From Roseivirga sp. (GTDB lineage: Bacteria; Bacteroidota; Bacteroidia; Cytophagales; Cyclobacteriaceae): a DNA stretch of 64,000 nucleotides. Positions 33,510-43,231 of the stretch are shown here, piece after piece (position 1 is the first letter of the stretch; the number at the start of each line of letters is the position of its first letter). The stretch lies in NCBI GenBank assembly GCA_021404565.1, contig JAAWWF010000019.1, positions 1 through 64,000 of the forward strand, given 5' to 3'. The translations under genes and the position numbers were made by a program. The notes under the pieces are model-generated. The model was not told where the DNA came from. It saw only the letters and a program-made list of their open reading frames with translations, and did no database searches.

Positions 33510-36446
33510 TCAGAATGTCGGTGGATCAAAGACCCCGTTTTTGGCCGGATACTCGTAAGCAAGCGGAAGGTCAGGGCTGTCCATGTGGTTCATGTCCATT
33601 ACCCGACTACATCTTCTGTAAGCCTCAGTGGGAGTGTCGGGTTTATAACTAGCCCCAAGATTACTTACCTGGGCAGACGACATAGATTCACTACTGATTT
33701 TCGCATTTGGGATATAGTTCGTTTTTTTCAGCGATTGGGTAATCATCACCTCCTGCATCATGCCGTTGTCTTCATGCTGAAGTATGTGACAGTGATTTAC
33801 CATTTTACCTACAAAATCCGGGAATCTTGACCTGAATACAATCCTGCCACCGTTTCTGGGAATCCACATTACATCATGCCAGGTCGGCTCGGGTAAGATG
33901 TTTACAAGGTTACCGTTCTCATCAGGTACTTCTACCCGCATCAGCCAAAATGGGTTGGTATGGATATGGAAAGGATGGTCTATGCCTCGTGTAGTAATGA
34001 ATAATCCTTTGGCATCTGCATCTGCCCGGGTGGTAGGGATTCCCTGCCTGTGGTCAATATCAAAGGCCTGGGCTCCTGGTATAATGCCAGGAGTAGGGTC
34101 AGGGAAATCTCCGAAGAGGGAGATAGACTGATTGTAGACCACCCATTCTTCTGAGGTGTCGAGTAAGGGGCGTGGGGCCTTAGGATCATCGGGGTTGAAC
34201 TTCTTACCGTCAATGGCCATGGTTTTGGTAGAGGTAGGGGCCAATACCCGCCCATCGCTACCCGGTGGTTTGGGCACTCCGAAATCTGAAGGATTCCAGA
34301 TGAGCTTGGGGTCAATCGCTGGTGTGGGCCCTGAGCTATTGAATTTAGTAACATCGGCTGGTAAGAATGTGGGCCAGGTGGCTGCACCCCATCCTGAATA
34401 GGTTACCTGACGGGTTCTGTACTTCCCTACATTGCCACTTTTCGCATCCTTATCACCACTTTTTATTTGAACATCAGAAGGAGTAATGGGGTAGAGGTAC
34501 TCCGGTACGGGTACTCCCGATACAGCCTGTTTGAGACCATTCATGTCAAAGGCGGGCGGTGATGTGGTTCCGGCAGCCGGCTGTTGGACTACGATGTAGG
34601 CCATAATGGTATCTCCGGGAACACCGAGGTTGTTGTGTGGAGGTTGCATGTAGGCCGGGGTCTTACCCTTCTTGGTGTACTTGTTGAACATTTGCATCAG
34701 GCGCTGTTCGTTCTCCGTATGAATGGCTGTGCCTTTGGCAATGATGGTGTATACTTTAGTAGTCTCACCGGCTGCGAGGGCAGGAGCTTTAAAAATGAAA
34801 TCTGCTCTTTGGGCAGGAGACATGTATAATTCATTGGAAAGGTTATAGCAGGCTTTCAAAGATTGAGGGTCTTTGTAACATGCTTCCAGATTAGAATAGT
34901 CCTGATATAGAGGATTCTGGTTGTCGTTTTTAAGGTCTTTGACGTAGTACTCCGGATTGGCTCCATTTTGCCTTACCAGGGTTACCCCGTCTTGTGCCAA
35001 TTGATGAAGCTGTTGTTTGCGACTTTCAATATCCGGAGTGGTAGGAAGACAGCGCGTGCCACTCTCATCAACGTAGAGTAGCTGTTTTACACTGTTGAGT
35101 TGTGACCTTAGGTTAGGCAGTGCTGTTGGCCTCGTCTTCCCTCCGAGTGTCTTCACTCCCTTAGGTGGTTTTTCACTTACCCATTGCCCTTCCAGCACCA
35201 TAAAGCGTACGTAACCTTTTCCATCTACACTGCCATTCAGCACCCTCCATCTTTCCACATCTCCGGGACTCATGGTAATGATATCCGCAGTAGGGCTACC
35301 ATTGGTAGAAGGAGTCGCTCCCGTTTTAAGGCCTTTCCTGGCAGAGTCCTGATCAGAAGAAGGAACAAGCACCCGCTGTAGCATCATAAGCCTTTCACGA
35401 TAGCCATAATTTCCGGTCTTCAGTGTGGTGTCAATGTGTTCTTTACCCGTCATGTATTTGTTGATGGCATAGTCAATATCTCCTTCCACGACCAGGAACC
35501 CTGCCATACCACTCGCCACCTCCATGTTGGTAGAACCATGTGAGTGAGGGTGGTACCAATGTGTGCCTGGTGGGTGGGTGGCAATTTTGTGTCCGTTGTT
35601 TTTACCAAGCCTGAATTCATATTGGGCTTCTCCGGTTTGTTCTCCTTCCAGAAGGAAGTCACCATTGTAATCCGGGTCTGTTTCTCTTTTTTCAAGATCT
35701 TCCTGGGGAATTACTCTGAGATAGATGTTGTCCGAGTGAGTTCCGTCAGTATTAAGACCAGGCCTTACGTGAAGGCCATGCGTATGTAGATTGGTGGTAT
35801 GTATGGAGTGGATGCCATTTACATGCTCTCCCAATTCCCAATCCTCTTTGAAATTGTCGTTGGCGGCATTGTAGCCCAGCTTGGAGCCATCATTCGCTGT
35901 AATATAGTAGGCAGGGTCAGTGTCAAGCCCTATGGGAGTGGAACCTTGATTGAGTCCGAGATGATTGAAGAGTTTTACCCTTAAAGTTTCGTCTCCTTTC
36001 ATGCGAATGGTCGGACCAGGGGTGGCACCATTATATGAAAAAAGTGCAGCTCCCGGGTTACCCAGACCAACAATTGTACTGGGAGTCTGGTGCTCAACCA
36101 CATTGAGGTGGAGCGTTTCGCCAGGCCATTTGCCAGGTTCCCAAACCCAGGGCTCATCCCAGGTTTCAGCAGCCGTGGCAGGAGTAGGTACAGGACAAGT
36201 ATTACAGGTACCTGCTGCCTGAACTTCTACTACTACTGAGGAGGGCTCTGTTGAAGTGGCGGCACTGAGTGGATTGGAAACCAGCGGGACTGCCGCGCCT
36301 GCCAGGCTAAGGCCCAGGAAATTTCTTCGGTTCAGCCCTTTTTTAGGCGCTTCTGAATCTTGCGGCTCTGATTGCTCTGTGAATTGCGAATCGGGGTCAC
36401 GGACTTCATCGGCATGAGGAGTCAGCGGTTTATTCTTTTTAGTCAT
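33510..36446 (-). CDS. Large Tat-exported multicopper oxidase
   Basis: 978 residues. The twin-arginine signal begins only at residue 40 (NRRNFLGLSLAGAA), after a 39-residue polar leader. Copper ligands: HTHG (221-224), HWYHPHSHG (296-304), HPFHIH (824-829), and HCHILQHEDNGMM (885-897) with the type 1 Cys886 and an axial Met. These define the trinuclear and type 1 centres of a laccase/bilirubin-oxidase/CotA-like enzyme. The roughly 500 residues between the two ligand pairs are longer than in ordinary laccases, which are usually about 500-600 residues overall. It stands alone. Substrate could be metal ions, phenols or pigments; not predictable. Confidence 0.9.
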   Translation of the reverse strand: MTKKNKPLTPHADEVRDPDSQFTEQSEPQDSEAPKKGLNRRNFLGLSLAGAAVPLVSNPLSAATSTEPSSVVVEVQAAGTCNTCPVPTPATAAETWDEPWVWEPGKWPGETLHLNVVEHQTPSTIVGLGNPGAALFSYNGATPGPTIRMKGDETLRVKLFNHLGLNQGSTPIGLDTDPAYYITANDGSKLGYNAANDNFKEDWELGEHVNGIHSIHTTNLHTHGLHVRPGLNTDGTHSDNIYLRVIPQEDLEKRETDPDYNGDFLLEGEQTGEAQYEFRLGKNNGHKIATHPPGTHWYHPHSHGSTNMEVASGMAGFLVVEGDIDYAINKYMTGKEHIDTTLKTGNYGYRERLMMLQRVLVPSSDQDSARKGLKTGATPSTNGSPTADIITMSPGDVERWRVLNGSVDGKGYVRFMVLEGQWVSEKPPKGVKTLGGKTRPTALPNLRSQLNSVKQLLYVDESGTRCLPTTPDIESRKQQLHQLAQDGVTLVRQNGANPEYYVKDLKNDNQNPLYQDYSNLEACYKDPQSLKACYNLSNELYMSPAQRADFIFKAPALAAGETTKVYTIIAKGTAIHTENEQRLMQMFNKYTKKGKTPAYMQPPHNNLGVPGDTIMAYIVVQQPAAGTTSPPAFDMNGLKQAVSGVPVPEYLYPITPSDVQIKSGDKDAKSGNVGKYRTRQVTYSGWGAATWPTFLPADVTKFNSSGPTPAIDPKLIWNPSDFGVPKPPGSDGRVLAPTSTKTMAIDGKKFNPDDPKAPRPLLDTSEEWVVYNQSISLFGDFPDPTPGIIPGAQAFDIDHRQGIPTTRADADAKGLFITTRGIDHPFHIHTNPFWLMRVEVPDENGNLVNILPEPTWHDVMWIPRNGGRIVFRSRFPDFVGKMVNHCHILQHEDNGMMQEVMITQSLKKTNYIPNAKISSESMSSAQVSNLGASYKPDTPTEAYRRCSRVMDMNHMDSPDLPLAYEYPAKNGVFDPPTF

Positions 36447-36719
36447 GGTTGAAAAAATGTTGAAGTGTCTGTCAGTTTTTAAGTTATCGATTTAATAGGA
36501 TAGATCAAATTTTGACATTTAATGATCCAATCCTCGCTTAACAATATCTGAAAGTTTAAATATTAAGCGGAAAGTATAGCATGAGCAAAGCCACGGGATT
36601 ACCAGTGGTGTTTAATAACCAAAGATTTAGGGGAAGATTGGAAGGCCTTGTTTAAAGCTGGTTGAAGGTTTTGATTTTTAAATAAAATATAATAATTTAT
36701 ATATTTAGTATAGTATATA

Positions 36720-38807
36720 ATGTTTTTTAATAAATCACCATTTCTTCGTTTAACTTTCCCTTTCATCCTGGGTATAGTCAGCTATCACTACCTGGGTGAC
36801 TACCTCCAGATTGGTTCCTTTCTGCCTATCTGTCTTTTCATCTTCTATATGATTCTTTGGAAGATCAATTCATTGCGGTTCAACCCCCTGATGGCCTGCC
36901 TGGCTATTATAATGCTTTTTTCGTTTGGGTTTCTCAGACTGCAAGATCACCGGCTTGATAGTGAAGCCTCGCACATTTTATGGCAAAAGGGCGCCATTGA
37001 GGCATATGAGGGAATAGTGATCGAAGAACCTGTCGAAAAGGCAAGGTCTGTCAATCTCAGGCTGAATGTAAAAAGGGCATATATCGACAGGCAATGGCAG
37101 GTGGTAACAGGTCTGGTAAACCTTTATGTGTCTAAAGAAGCAGGCGATTCTATAAGCTATGGAGATTGGTTGCTGGTAAAAGGTGCTCCTGAGCAAAGTG
37201 GCGCTCCTTCCAATCCCGGTGAGTTTGATTTTGCAAATTACCTGGTATACAATAACATGTTCCATCAGCAATTTGCCGGTAATGATTTTGTCAGGCTGGG
37301 AGGGAGTACCCCCAACTTACTTAAAGCGCGATCTATTCAACTCAGGAAGTTTTGCAAAGACCGGCTAGTCAGGCACATCGATAATGCTGAAGTACGCAGT
37401 GTTATGTTGGCGATCGTTCTTGGTATTAAAAATGAGCTGGACAATGACCTTCAGGGTGCTTTTTCTGCCTCAGGAGCCATGCATGTGCTGGCTGTCTCGG
37501 GTCTGCACGTGGGTATTATCTATGCCATCATTCTGCTGAGTTTCAAATGGTTGAGGGTAGATCAGAGGAAAGGACGCTGGTGGATTGCTATCATCAGTAT
37601 TCTGGCTCTTTGGTGCTATGCTTTTCTTACAGGGCTTTCCCCATCAGTATTAAGAGCGGTCACTATGTTTAGTTTCATTGCCCTGGCAAAGGCCATGAAC
37701 CGTAACGGTAATATTTACAATACCCTCGCTGCTTCGGCCTTCTTGCTACTTTGGTACAACCCCTACCTCATTATGAGTGTTGGCTTTCAACTCTCTTATC
37801 TGGCAGTTTTTGGTATCGTTTATTTACAGCCAAAGTTTTATCAGCTTTTTACCATCAACAACTATCTGCTTGATAAGATATGGGCTATTACCTGTGTATC
37901 TTTAGCTGCTCAGGTAGCCACAGCGCCTTTGAGCATGCTGTACTTTCATCAGTTTCCCACCTATTTTCTAATCTCCAACCTTTTCATTATTCCAGCTGCC
38001 TTTATCATGCTCATCATGGGGCTGTTCATGCTGGTGTTTTCCTCAATTCCATTCGTGGGAGAAGGGCTTGGCTGGCTGATTGAAATCTTTGTACAGCTGG
38101 TAAACACCCTGGTATACTTTGTGCGCGATTTACCCGGCAGCACTCTTGAGGGGATTCGTATCACCACAGGTGAGACCTGGCTGGTATATACTGTATTCAT
38201 TTTTCTCATACTGCTGTTTTACAAAAGGCGTTTCAGTTATCTGATTCTCTCGTTTGGGGTGGCCTGTGTTTTTGCGATCAGCCAGATAGACTTGCGCAAA
38301 GATTACCTTCATTCGAGCACCTTCAGACTACTGGATGTCTCCAATACATCAGTAGCTGATTTCAGGTACAGTAGCCATAGCAGGCTATTGGCTGATTCTA
38401 TATTTAAGGCGGATCAGAATAAGAGGCGTTTTCACTTTGAGCCGGGGAGGCTATTGGCCGGGTCTAACCTGAGGCCTGAGGATGATAAGCTGCCATTGGT
38501 CAGTCGCGACTTTATGGGTAACAAAGTGGTATGTTTCAGAGGTGAGACTTTCTTCTTTCTTCAAAACCCCTTACCACCTGTAACAATCAAGTATGAGGCC
38601 CTTACAGTTGATCACCTGGTGGTGAGCCATAATGCTGTGAGGGATTTGGATACAGTGGTAGATAAGCTTGACTTTGGAGATCTGCTGATTGACACCTCCA
38701 ATAAATCGTATGTTGCTCAAAAACTCATCAAACAGGCGGCAAGGTTAGATTTGACAGCACATTCTATACAGCGACATGGCTACTTTGAGAAACTCTGGAA
38801 TGATTGA
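36720..38807 (+). CDS. comEC: ComEC/Rec2-family DNA-uptake membrane channel
   Basis: 695 residues. An N-terminal DUF4131-type region with membrane helices comes first. The competence domain follows, with the hallmark HVLAVSGLHVGIIYAIIL and about eight TM helices to about residue 510. The C-terminal segment corresponds to the metallo-beta-lactamase-like domain but lacks the HxHxDH metal motif, so that part is degenerate. The protein would carry single-stranded DNA across the inner membrane during transformation. An extremely A/T-rich stretch lies before the start codon. No other competence gene is in the window. Confidence 0.87.
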   Translation: MFFNKSPFLRLTFPFILGIVSYHYLGDYLQIGSFLPICLFIFYMILWKINSLRFNPLMACLAIIMLFSFGFLRLQDHRLDSEASHILWQKGAIEAYEGIVIEEPVEKARSVNLRLNVKRAYIDRQWQVVTGLVNLYVSKEAGDSISYGDWLLVKGAPEQSGAPSNPGEFDFANYLVYNNMFHQQFAGNDFVRLGGSTPNLLKARSIQLRKFCKDRLVRHIDNAEVRSVMLAIVLGIKNELDNDLQGAFSASGAMHVLAVSGLHVGIIYAIILLSFKWLRVDQRKGRWWIAIISILALWCYAFLTGLSPSVLRAVTMFSFIALAKAMNRNGNIYNTLAASAFLLLWYNPYLIMSVGFQLSYLAVFGIVYLQPKFYQLFTINNYLLDKIWAITCVSLAAQVATAPLSMLYFHQFPTYFLISNLFIIPAAFIMLIMGLFMLVFSSIPFVGEGLGWLIEIFVQLVNTLVYFVRDLPGSTLEGIRITTGETWLVYTVFIFLILLFYKRRFSYLILSFGVACVFAISQIDLRKDYLHSSTFRLLDVSNTSVADFRYSSHSRLLADSIFKADQNKRRFHFEPGRLLAGSNLRPEDDKLPLVSRDFMGNKVVCFRGETFFFLQNPLPPVTIKYEALTVDHLVVSHNAVRDLDTVVDKLDFGDLLIDTSNKSYVAQKLIKQAARLDLTAHSIQRHGYFEKLWND

Positions 38808-38825
38808 TCAGTCATTTCCGCTCAT

Positions 38826-38860
38826 TTTGCTCAAAAGCTACCTGACCTTCACTATTTTTG
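38826..38860 (+). promoter_or_regulatory. Putative promoter of the enoyl-CoA hydratase gene
   Basis: TTTG (38826-38829), 23 bases, TATTTTTG (38853-38860). Transcription would begin after the in-frame TTG at 38862, supporting the ATG at 38892 as the start. Confidence 0.55.
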
Positions 38861-38891
38861 ATTGAGTGAGGAAAATCAAAAAAACGTGGAA

Positions 38892-39665
38892 ATGGATTTT
38901 GTGAAATACGAGGTGAAAAACAGGGTAGCGACCATCACCCTGAGCCGACCTGAGAAGCGCAATGCACTTAATGGAGAGGTGGTGACAGAATTAAAAACAG
39001 CATTTACCCGGGCCTCTGATGATCCGCTGGTGAAGGTAGTGGTACTGGCCGCTGAGGGTGATGCATTTTGTGCAGGAGCAGATCTGGCTTATCTACAAGA
39101 GCTGCAAAACAATACTTTTGAAGAGAACCTCGCAGACTCTTCTCATCTCATGGAGCTCTTTAAAATGATCTACGAGCACAAGCATGTGGTTATAGCAAAG
39201 GTGCAGGGGCATGCTATAGCCGGTGGTTGTGGGTTAGCGACAGTTTGCGATTTTTCTTTTACCGTGCCGGAGGCAAAGTTTGGTTATACCGAGGTAAGAA
39301 TTGGCTTTATCCCGGCTATTGTTAAGGTCTTTCTCCTGAGAAAGATCGGAGAAGGAAAATCTAAAGAGTTGCTTCTTTCCGGAGATTTAATTGATGCGGG
39401 TAAGGCAGAGGCAATGGGGCTCGTCAATTGGATGGTTGCCGCCAATGAGCTGGATGTGAAAGTAGAGGCTTTTGCTCAAAAACTGGTGACCAAAAACTCT
39501 GGTCAATCTATGAGTCTTACTAAAGCCATGATTGCCAATGTTCAATCAATGAATGTGGAGGAAGGGTTGGCCTATGCAGCAAAACAAAATGCCAGTGCCC
39601 GCGGTACCGAAGATTGCCAAAGGGGCATTGCTTCATTTTTAAATAAAGAGAAGCTTGTCTGGTGA
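38892..39665 (+). CDS. Enoyl-CoA hydratase/isomerase family protein
   Basis: Crotonase-fold enzyme of 257 residues. It has RPEKRNALNGEVV, the oxyanion-hole segments FCAGADLAYL and HAIAGGCGLATVCDF, and the FGYTEVRIGFIPAIVKVFLLRKI block. The conserved Glu of TEVRIGF is one catalytic acid of hydratases, and the second position is also in that region. The last block resembles methylglutaconyl-CoA hydratases of leucine degradation, but that is a resemblance only. The frame is open from a TTG at 38862, but the promoter position favours the ATG at 38892. It is monocistronic and not near the paa operon. Confidence 0.87.
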   Translation: MDFVKYEVKNRVATITLSRPEKRNALNGEVVTELKTAFTRASDDPLVKVVVLAAEGDAFCAGADLAYLQELQNNTFEENLADSSHLMELFKMIYEHKHVVIAKVQGHAIAGGCGLATVCDFSFTVPEAKFGYTEVRIGFIPAIVKVFLLRKIGEGKSKELLLSGDLIDAGKAEAMGLVNWMVAANELDVKVEAFAQKLVTKNSGQSMSLTKAMIANVQSMNVEEGLAYAAKQNASARGTEDCQRGIASFLNKEKLVW

Positions 39666-39733
39666 TATGTTTTTTGACCTCCCTCTTTTTCTGTGAAGGG
39701 TCAGATTCAACCACAAGCTATAATCCTATTTCT

Positions 39734-39741
39734 TAAATTCG
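39734..39741 (+). promoter_or_regulatory. Possible -7 element of recQ
   Basis: TAAATTCG, one base off TAnnTTTG, ends 6 bases before the recQ GTG. If used, the mRNA would start at or beside the start codon. Confidence 0.35.
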
Positions 39742-39747
39742 CCCGAA

Positions 39748-41673
39748 GTGAAGCAGGCCATTGATATATTGAAATCTTACTGGGGCTATGAAGAATTCAG
39801 GCCTTTACAAGAAGATATTATCAATGCTGCAGTAGCCGGTAAGGACGTTCTGGCCCTATTACCCACTGGTGGTGGTAAATCTATCTGTTTTCAAGTACCA
39901 GCCCTGATGATGGACGGCTTGTGTCTGGTAGTATCACCGCTTATTGCTCTGATCAAAGACCAGGTCTCTCAGCTAAAAAAACGAGAAATCCGGGCCGAGG
40001 CCCTCCATGCGGGGATGTCTAAACGTGAGATTGATATTGCACTGGACAACTGTGTACACGCGGATGTAAAATTTCTTTATCTCTCTCCGGAACGGCTCAA
40101 ATCGGAGCTTTTTATAGAGCGTATAAAAATTGTTCTGCAAAGGAGAGGTGTGTGTCTGATTGCTGTGGATGAAGCGCATTGTATCTCACAATGGGGGTAT
40201 GACTTTCGTCCTGCCTACCTGGAAATAGCTGAGGTGAGGGAAATACTTCCTGATACGCCCATCATGGCGCTCACGGCTACTGCTACCCCTGAGGTGCGGG
40301 AAGACATTCAGGAAAAGCTGGTTTTCAGAAACCATCAGATTTTTACCAAGAGCTTTGCGCGGGCCAATCTGTCTTATTCGGTACGATTTGAAGAGCACAA
40401 AGAGCGAAAAATGCTCCAGATCCTGCAGCGTATTAGAGGCAGTGCGGTGGTGTATGTGGGAACCCGGAGGCATACCAAAGAACTGGCTTATGTACTCCAG
40501 CGCAATCACATCAGTGCTGATTTCTATCATGCGGGCCTGGAACATGAAGAGCGCAGTCGTAAACAGGAAGACTGGATTCACAACCGGACCCGGGTGATTG
40601 TTTCCACCAACGCCTTTGGGATGGGGATTGACAAGCCCGATGTCAGAGTGGTCATTCATATGGATATACCGGCCAATCTGGAGTCTTACTACCAGGAGGC
40701 GGGCCGGGCAGGGCGTGACGAAGAAAAGGCCTTTGGAGTGTTGATCTGCAATCAGAAAGATATTCTGGATTTAAGAGAGAAAACCAAAAACTCTCTTCCT
40801 GGTGAAAAGCTTATTAGGGAAGTATATCAAATGCTGGGTAACTATTTTCAGCTGGCCATAGGTTCTCACCCTGCCGATAGTTTCGATTTCGACTTTCAGG
40901 CTTTTACCAAACGGTTTGATCGACACCCTTTGGAGGTTTTTAACAGTCTTAAGGTGCTGGGCAATCAAGGTGTCATCTACTTGAGCGAATCGTTCTTTGC
41001 TCCCTCAAAAGTGGTTTTTGCTATCAACCAAAAAGCGCTTTACGAATTTCAAATTGCCAATGTGGCCTATGATCCTATTATCAAAGGGCTGTTGCGGCTT
41101 TATGGAGGCGAGCTTTATAATTATCCCATTTCCATTAATGAAGGTAATCTGGCAGCACTGCTCGGCACCTCGTTAAATGTATGCAAGGGAGTGTTGACGC
41201 AATTGGCTGAAAGGGGGGTGATAGAGTATTTCCCCCGTAAGGACAAGCCGCAGTTGCTCTTTCTCGAGCCGCGTGAAGCAGCAGAGAAACTGGGCCTTGA
41301 TATGCCGTCCATCAATGCGAGACGGAAACTTACCCTTGAGAAAATGGAAGCGGTGATTTCTTATTTGCACAATGAGGATCGATGTCGCACCCAACAGCTT
41401 CTTGAGTACTTCGGGGAGGTGTCTTACGATAAATGTGAGGTCTGCGATGTTTGTGTAGATCAGAAGAAACATAGTGGAGATGCCGTCTTAAATCAGCATT
41501 ATGAGAAGCAGGTCAAAGCCATTCTACATCAAGAAGTGAATTTGACACTTGATGGGCTGCTAGAAATTCTGGACCCTGAGAATCGAGAACTTTTCACTCA
41601 GAAAGTTTCGGAAATGCTGGATCATGGAGTGCTGTACTTTGACGATTTTGGAAAAATTAGAACTTCTCGCTAG
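39748..41673 (+). CDS. recQ: RecQ-family ATP-dependent DNA helicase
   Basis: 3'-5' DNA helicase of recombination and repair. Walker A LPTGGGKS is at 38-45, the DEAH box is in VDEAHCISQWGYDFRPAY, and the RecQ signature YYQEAGRAGRDE is in the second RecA-like domain. A zinc-binding set (CRTQQLL, KCEVCDVC) marks the RecQ C-terminal region. At 641 residues it has room for a winged-helix region, but I see no clear HRDC domain. GTG start, gene alone on its transcript, 82 bases after the hydratase gene. Confidence 0.95.
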   Translation: MKQAIDILKSYWGYEEFRPLQEDIINAAVAGKDVLALLPTGGGKSICFQVPALMMDGLCLVVSPLIALIKDQVSQLKKREIRAEALHAGMSKREIDIALDNCVHADVKFLYLSPERLKSELFIERIKIVLQRRGVCLIAVDEAHCISQWGYDFRPAYLEIAEVREILPDTPIMALTATATPEVREDIQEKLVFRNHQIFTKSFARANLSYSVRFEEHKERKMLQILQRIRGSAVVYVGTRRHTKELAYVLQRNHISADFYHAGLEHEERSRKQEDWIHNRTRVIVSTNAFGMGIDKPDVRVVIHMDIPANLESYYQEAGRAGRDEEKAFGVLICNQKDILDLREKTKNSLPGEKLIREVYQMLGNYFQLAIGSHPADSFDFDFQAFTKRFDRHPLEVFNSLKVLGNQGVIYLSESFFAPSKVVFAINQKALYEFQIANVAYDPIIKGLLRLYGGELYNYPISINEGNLAALLGTSLNVCKGVLTQLAERGVIEYFPRKDKPQLLFLEPREAAEKLGLDMPSINARRKLTLEKMEAVISYLHNEDRCRTQQLLEYFGEVSYDKCEVCDVCVDQKKHSGDAVLNQHYEKQVKAILHQEVNLTLDGLLEILDPENRELFTQKVSEMLDHGVLYFDDFGKIRTSR

Positions 41674-41738
41674 TACTATTACGTTAACATCCAGTATCTT
41701 CCAATTGATAAATAATCCGGCTGCCTGTCCCCTGAAAA

Positions 41739-42332
41739 ATGACATTCTTTGACGAGGTTTTTTCTAAGCTTTTTGGCAAAAAAGAAGCATCTACGGCTCC
41801 TTTAATTCATGAACCGCTGTCGAGAAGTGAAATGCAGTCTGACCAATATGCCGACTGGATTGCAGCCAATGTTCATGTGCCGATCATTGAAGACCTAAGT
41901 AGTGCTTATCACAAGAAGAAGCTGGGAATTATTTCTCCTCTGGAAGTACATCTTTTAAATACCCGATATTCTAATGGCTTTGCCCTCTCTTATGATGAGA
42001 GCATTCCTGATGAATCCTTTCGTAATCTCTTTGACTACCTGAAAGATCGTACACTTCGCCTGGGCTATAAACTGGCACAGGCAGATCGTAGAATACTGGA
42101 CAAGGGGGATTATGAAGAGACCATTGAGAAATGGTATTTGAAACCTGATGTAGTACATTCTGGTAAGGAATTTGAGGACCAACGATATGGTAATGTACTG
42201 ATGGAACACATCGCGGTCGATCGTAAACCGAGTTATATCAAATTGATGGTGAATGTATATCAAGGCAGGCCTTATGCAGAAGCTTTACCCTTTGACGAAT
42301 TTTTGGACGAACTCTTTAATCTCTATGACTAG
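41739..42332 (+). CDS. Uncharacterised cytoplasmic protein
   Basis: 197 residues, no signal peptide or TM helix. It opens MTFFDEVFSKLFGKK and has mixed charged composition with blocks ISPLEVHLLNTRYSNGFALSYDES, RTLRLGYKLAQADRRILDKGDY and EKWYLKPD. I recognise no family. It heads a four-gene run in which the genes overlap or nearly touch, so it is probably translated with the lipoprotein, small exported protein and Nudix protein after it. Starts 65 bases after recQ. Confidence 0.75.
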   Translation: MTFFDEVFSKLFGKKEASTAPLIHEPLSRSEMQSDQYADWIAANVHVPIIEDLSSAYHKKKLGIISPLEVHLLNTRYSNGFALSYDESIPDESFRNLFDYLKDRTLRLGYKLAQADRRILDKGDYEETIEKWYLKPDVVHSGKEFEDQRYGNVLMEHIAVDRKPSYIKLMVNVYQGRPYAEALPFDEFLDELFNLYD

Positions 42333-42852
42333 ATTGAGAAATAGGGCTTTTTATTTAGTGTTGACACTACTTATAATTGTGTCTGTTGTTAACTCTTGTC
42401 ACTCGGCCCGTGTGGTTCAACCTGAGGATGGTGCCCCTGTCGAAGAAGTCATTAACCTATTAAAGCAGGTTCTTCATGATGAGTCTATCGAAGAGTTTCA
42501 AATTGAAATAACTAACGCTCATAATGGGCACTATTATTTGACTTCCGGTATCAACAAGGTTATGGACAAAATCAGGTTGACAACACGTACCATAAATAGG
42601 CAAGGGATAGAAATGGATACTTCTATGGTACTTCAGTCTGATGTTTTTGAGGAGCGACTCAATTTTGAACTGAGAACTCCAAAAATTGCTTTAGCGGGGC
42701 ATTATCAGACTGTAGACATCTCCATTGGTGAAACGAAATACAATTTTAGCACCAGGCGTGCTTTTGGTTTAATGTCTCTTTTAAGAGAAGGAAAAGCAGT
42801 CCCTTCTGAGCGTCAGAGGAGACAAATATTGAATACAAACAAAGCGAACTAA
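42325..42852 (+). CDS. Uncharacterised lipoprotein
   Basis: 175 residues. Start set at ATG 42325, overlapping the previous stop by 8 bases, because it opens directly on a basic-hydrophobic signal MTRLRNRAFYLVLTLLIIVS with a lipobox-like VVNSC. Reading from further upstream would bury that signal. The mature part has a helix (EEVINLLKQVLHDESIEEFQIEI) and several strands. No family recognised. Second gene of the cassette. Confidence 0.7.
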   Translation: MTRLRNRAFYLVLTLLIIVSVVNSCHSARVVQPEDGAPVEEVINLLKQVLHDESIEEFQIEITNAHNGHYYLTSGINKVMDKIRLTTRTINRQGIEMDTSMVLQSDVFEERLNFELRTPKIALAGHYQTVDISIGETKYNFSTRRAFGLMSLLREGKAVPSERQRRQILNTNKAN

Positions 42853-42856
42853 TAAA

Positions 42857-43231
42857 GTGATGAAAAGACTATTTCCCCTTATTCTCATGATAGTCATGAG
42901 TACCATTTTTATTCAGAACAAGGCTGAAGCACAAATCTTGAGTACTAAATTGAAAATCACAGTGGTCGATGCTTTAGGTAATGTTGTTCAGGATGCTAAG
43001 GTGAGGATTTTTAAAAATGAGGCTGACTATACCAAAGAGGTAAATGACGTACAAAAATTTAAGCTAACCAATGCCAAGGGCCAGGTCACCTTTAAGAAAC
43101 TGAATGCCGCTTCTTACTATATTCTGGTGGCGAAAGGAGATCTGGATAACACCGATGGAGGGTCCATTGTGGACACACTAAAGGCGGGGAAGGTGAATAA
43201 AGTGAATATTGTGATCACCGATGGTCTCTGA
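42857..43231 (+). CDS. Small exported protein with a Cna_B/carboxypeptidase-regulatory-like fold
   Basis: 124 residues: a signal peptide ending near KAEAQ (about residue 25), then one beta-sandwich-like domain with ITVVDALGNVVQDAKVRIFKNE and NAKGQVTFKKLNAASYYILVAKGD. That is the pattern of CarboxypepD_reg/Cna_B domains. It starts 4 bases after the lipoprotein gene and overlaps the Nudix gene by 11 bases. Likely a periplasmic or surface accessory protein; function unknown. Confidence 0.7.
   Translation: MMKRLFPLILMIVMSTIFIQNKAEAQILSTKLKITVVDALGNVVQDAKVRIFKNEADYTKEVNDVQKFKLTNAKGQVTFKKLNAASYYILVAKGDLDNTDGGSIVDTLKAGKVNKVNIVITDGL

Noticed and set aside
38862-38891. TTG start for the enoyl-CoA hydratase ten codons upstream
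   Set aside because: The codon lies 1 base after a TATTTTTG -7 element, so it would be before the transcription start.
38892-39665. Enoyl-CoA hydratase as the paaF/paaG member of the phenylacetate pathway
   Set aside because: It is 24 kb from the paa operon with its own promoter. The motif pattern fits methylglutaconyl-CoA hydratase at least as well, so I left the symbol empty.
39666-39747. Terminator after the enoyl-CoA hydratase gene (TGACC ... GGGTCA)
   Set aside because: The arms are only five to six bases with a long T-rich loop and no T-run after it, so it is unlikely to be stable.
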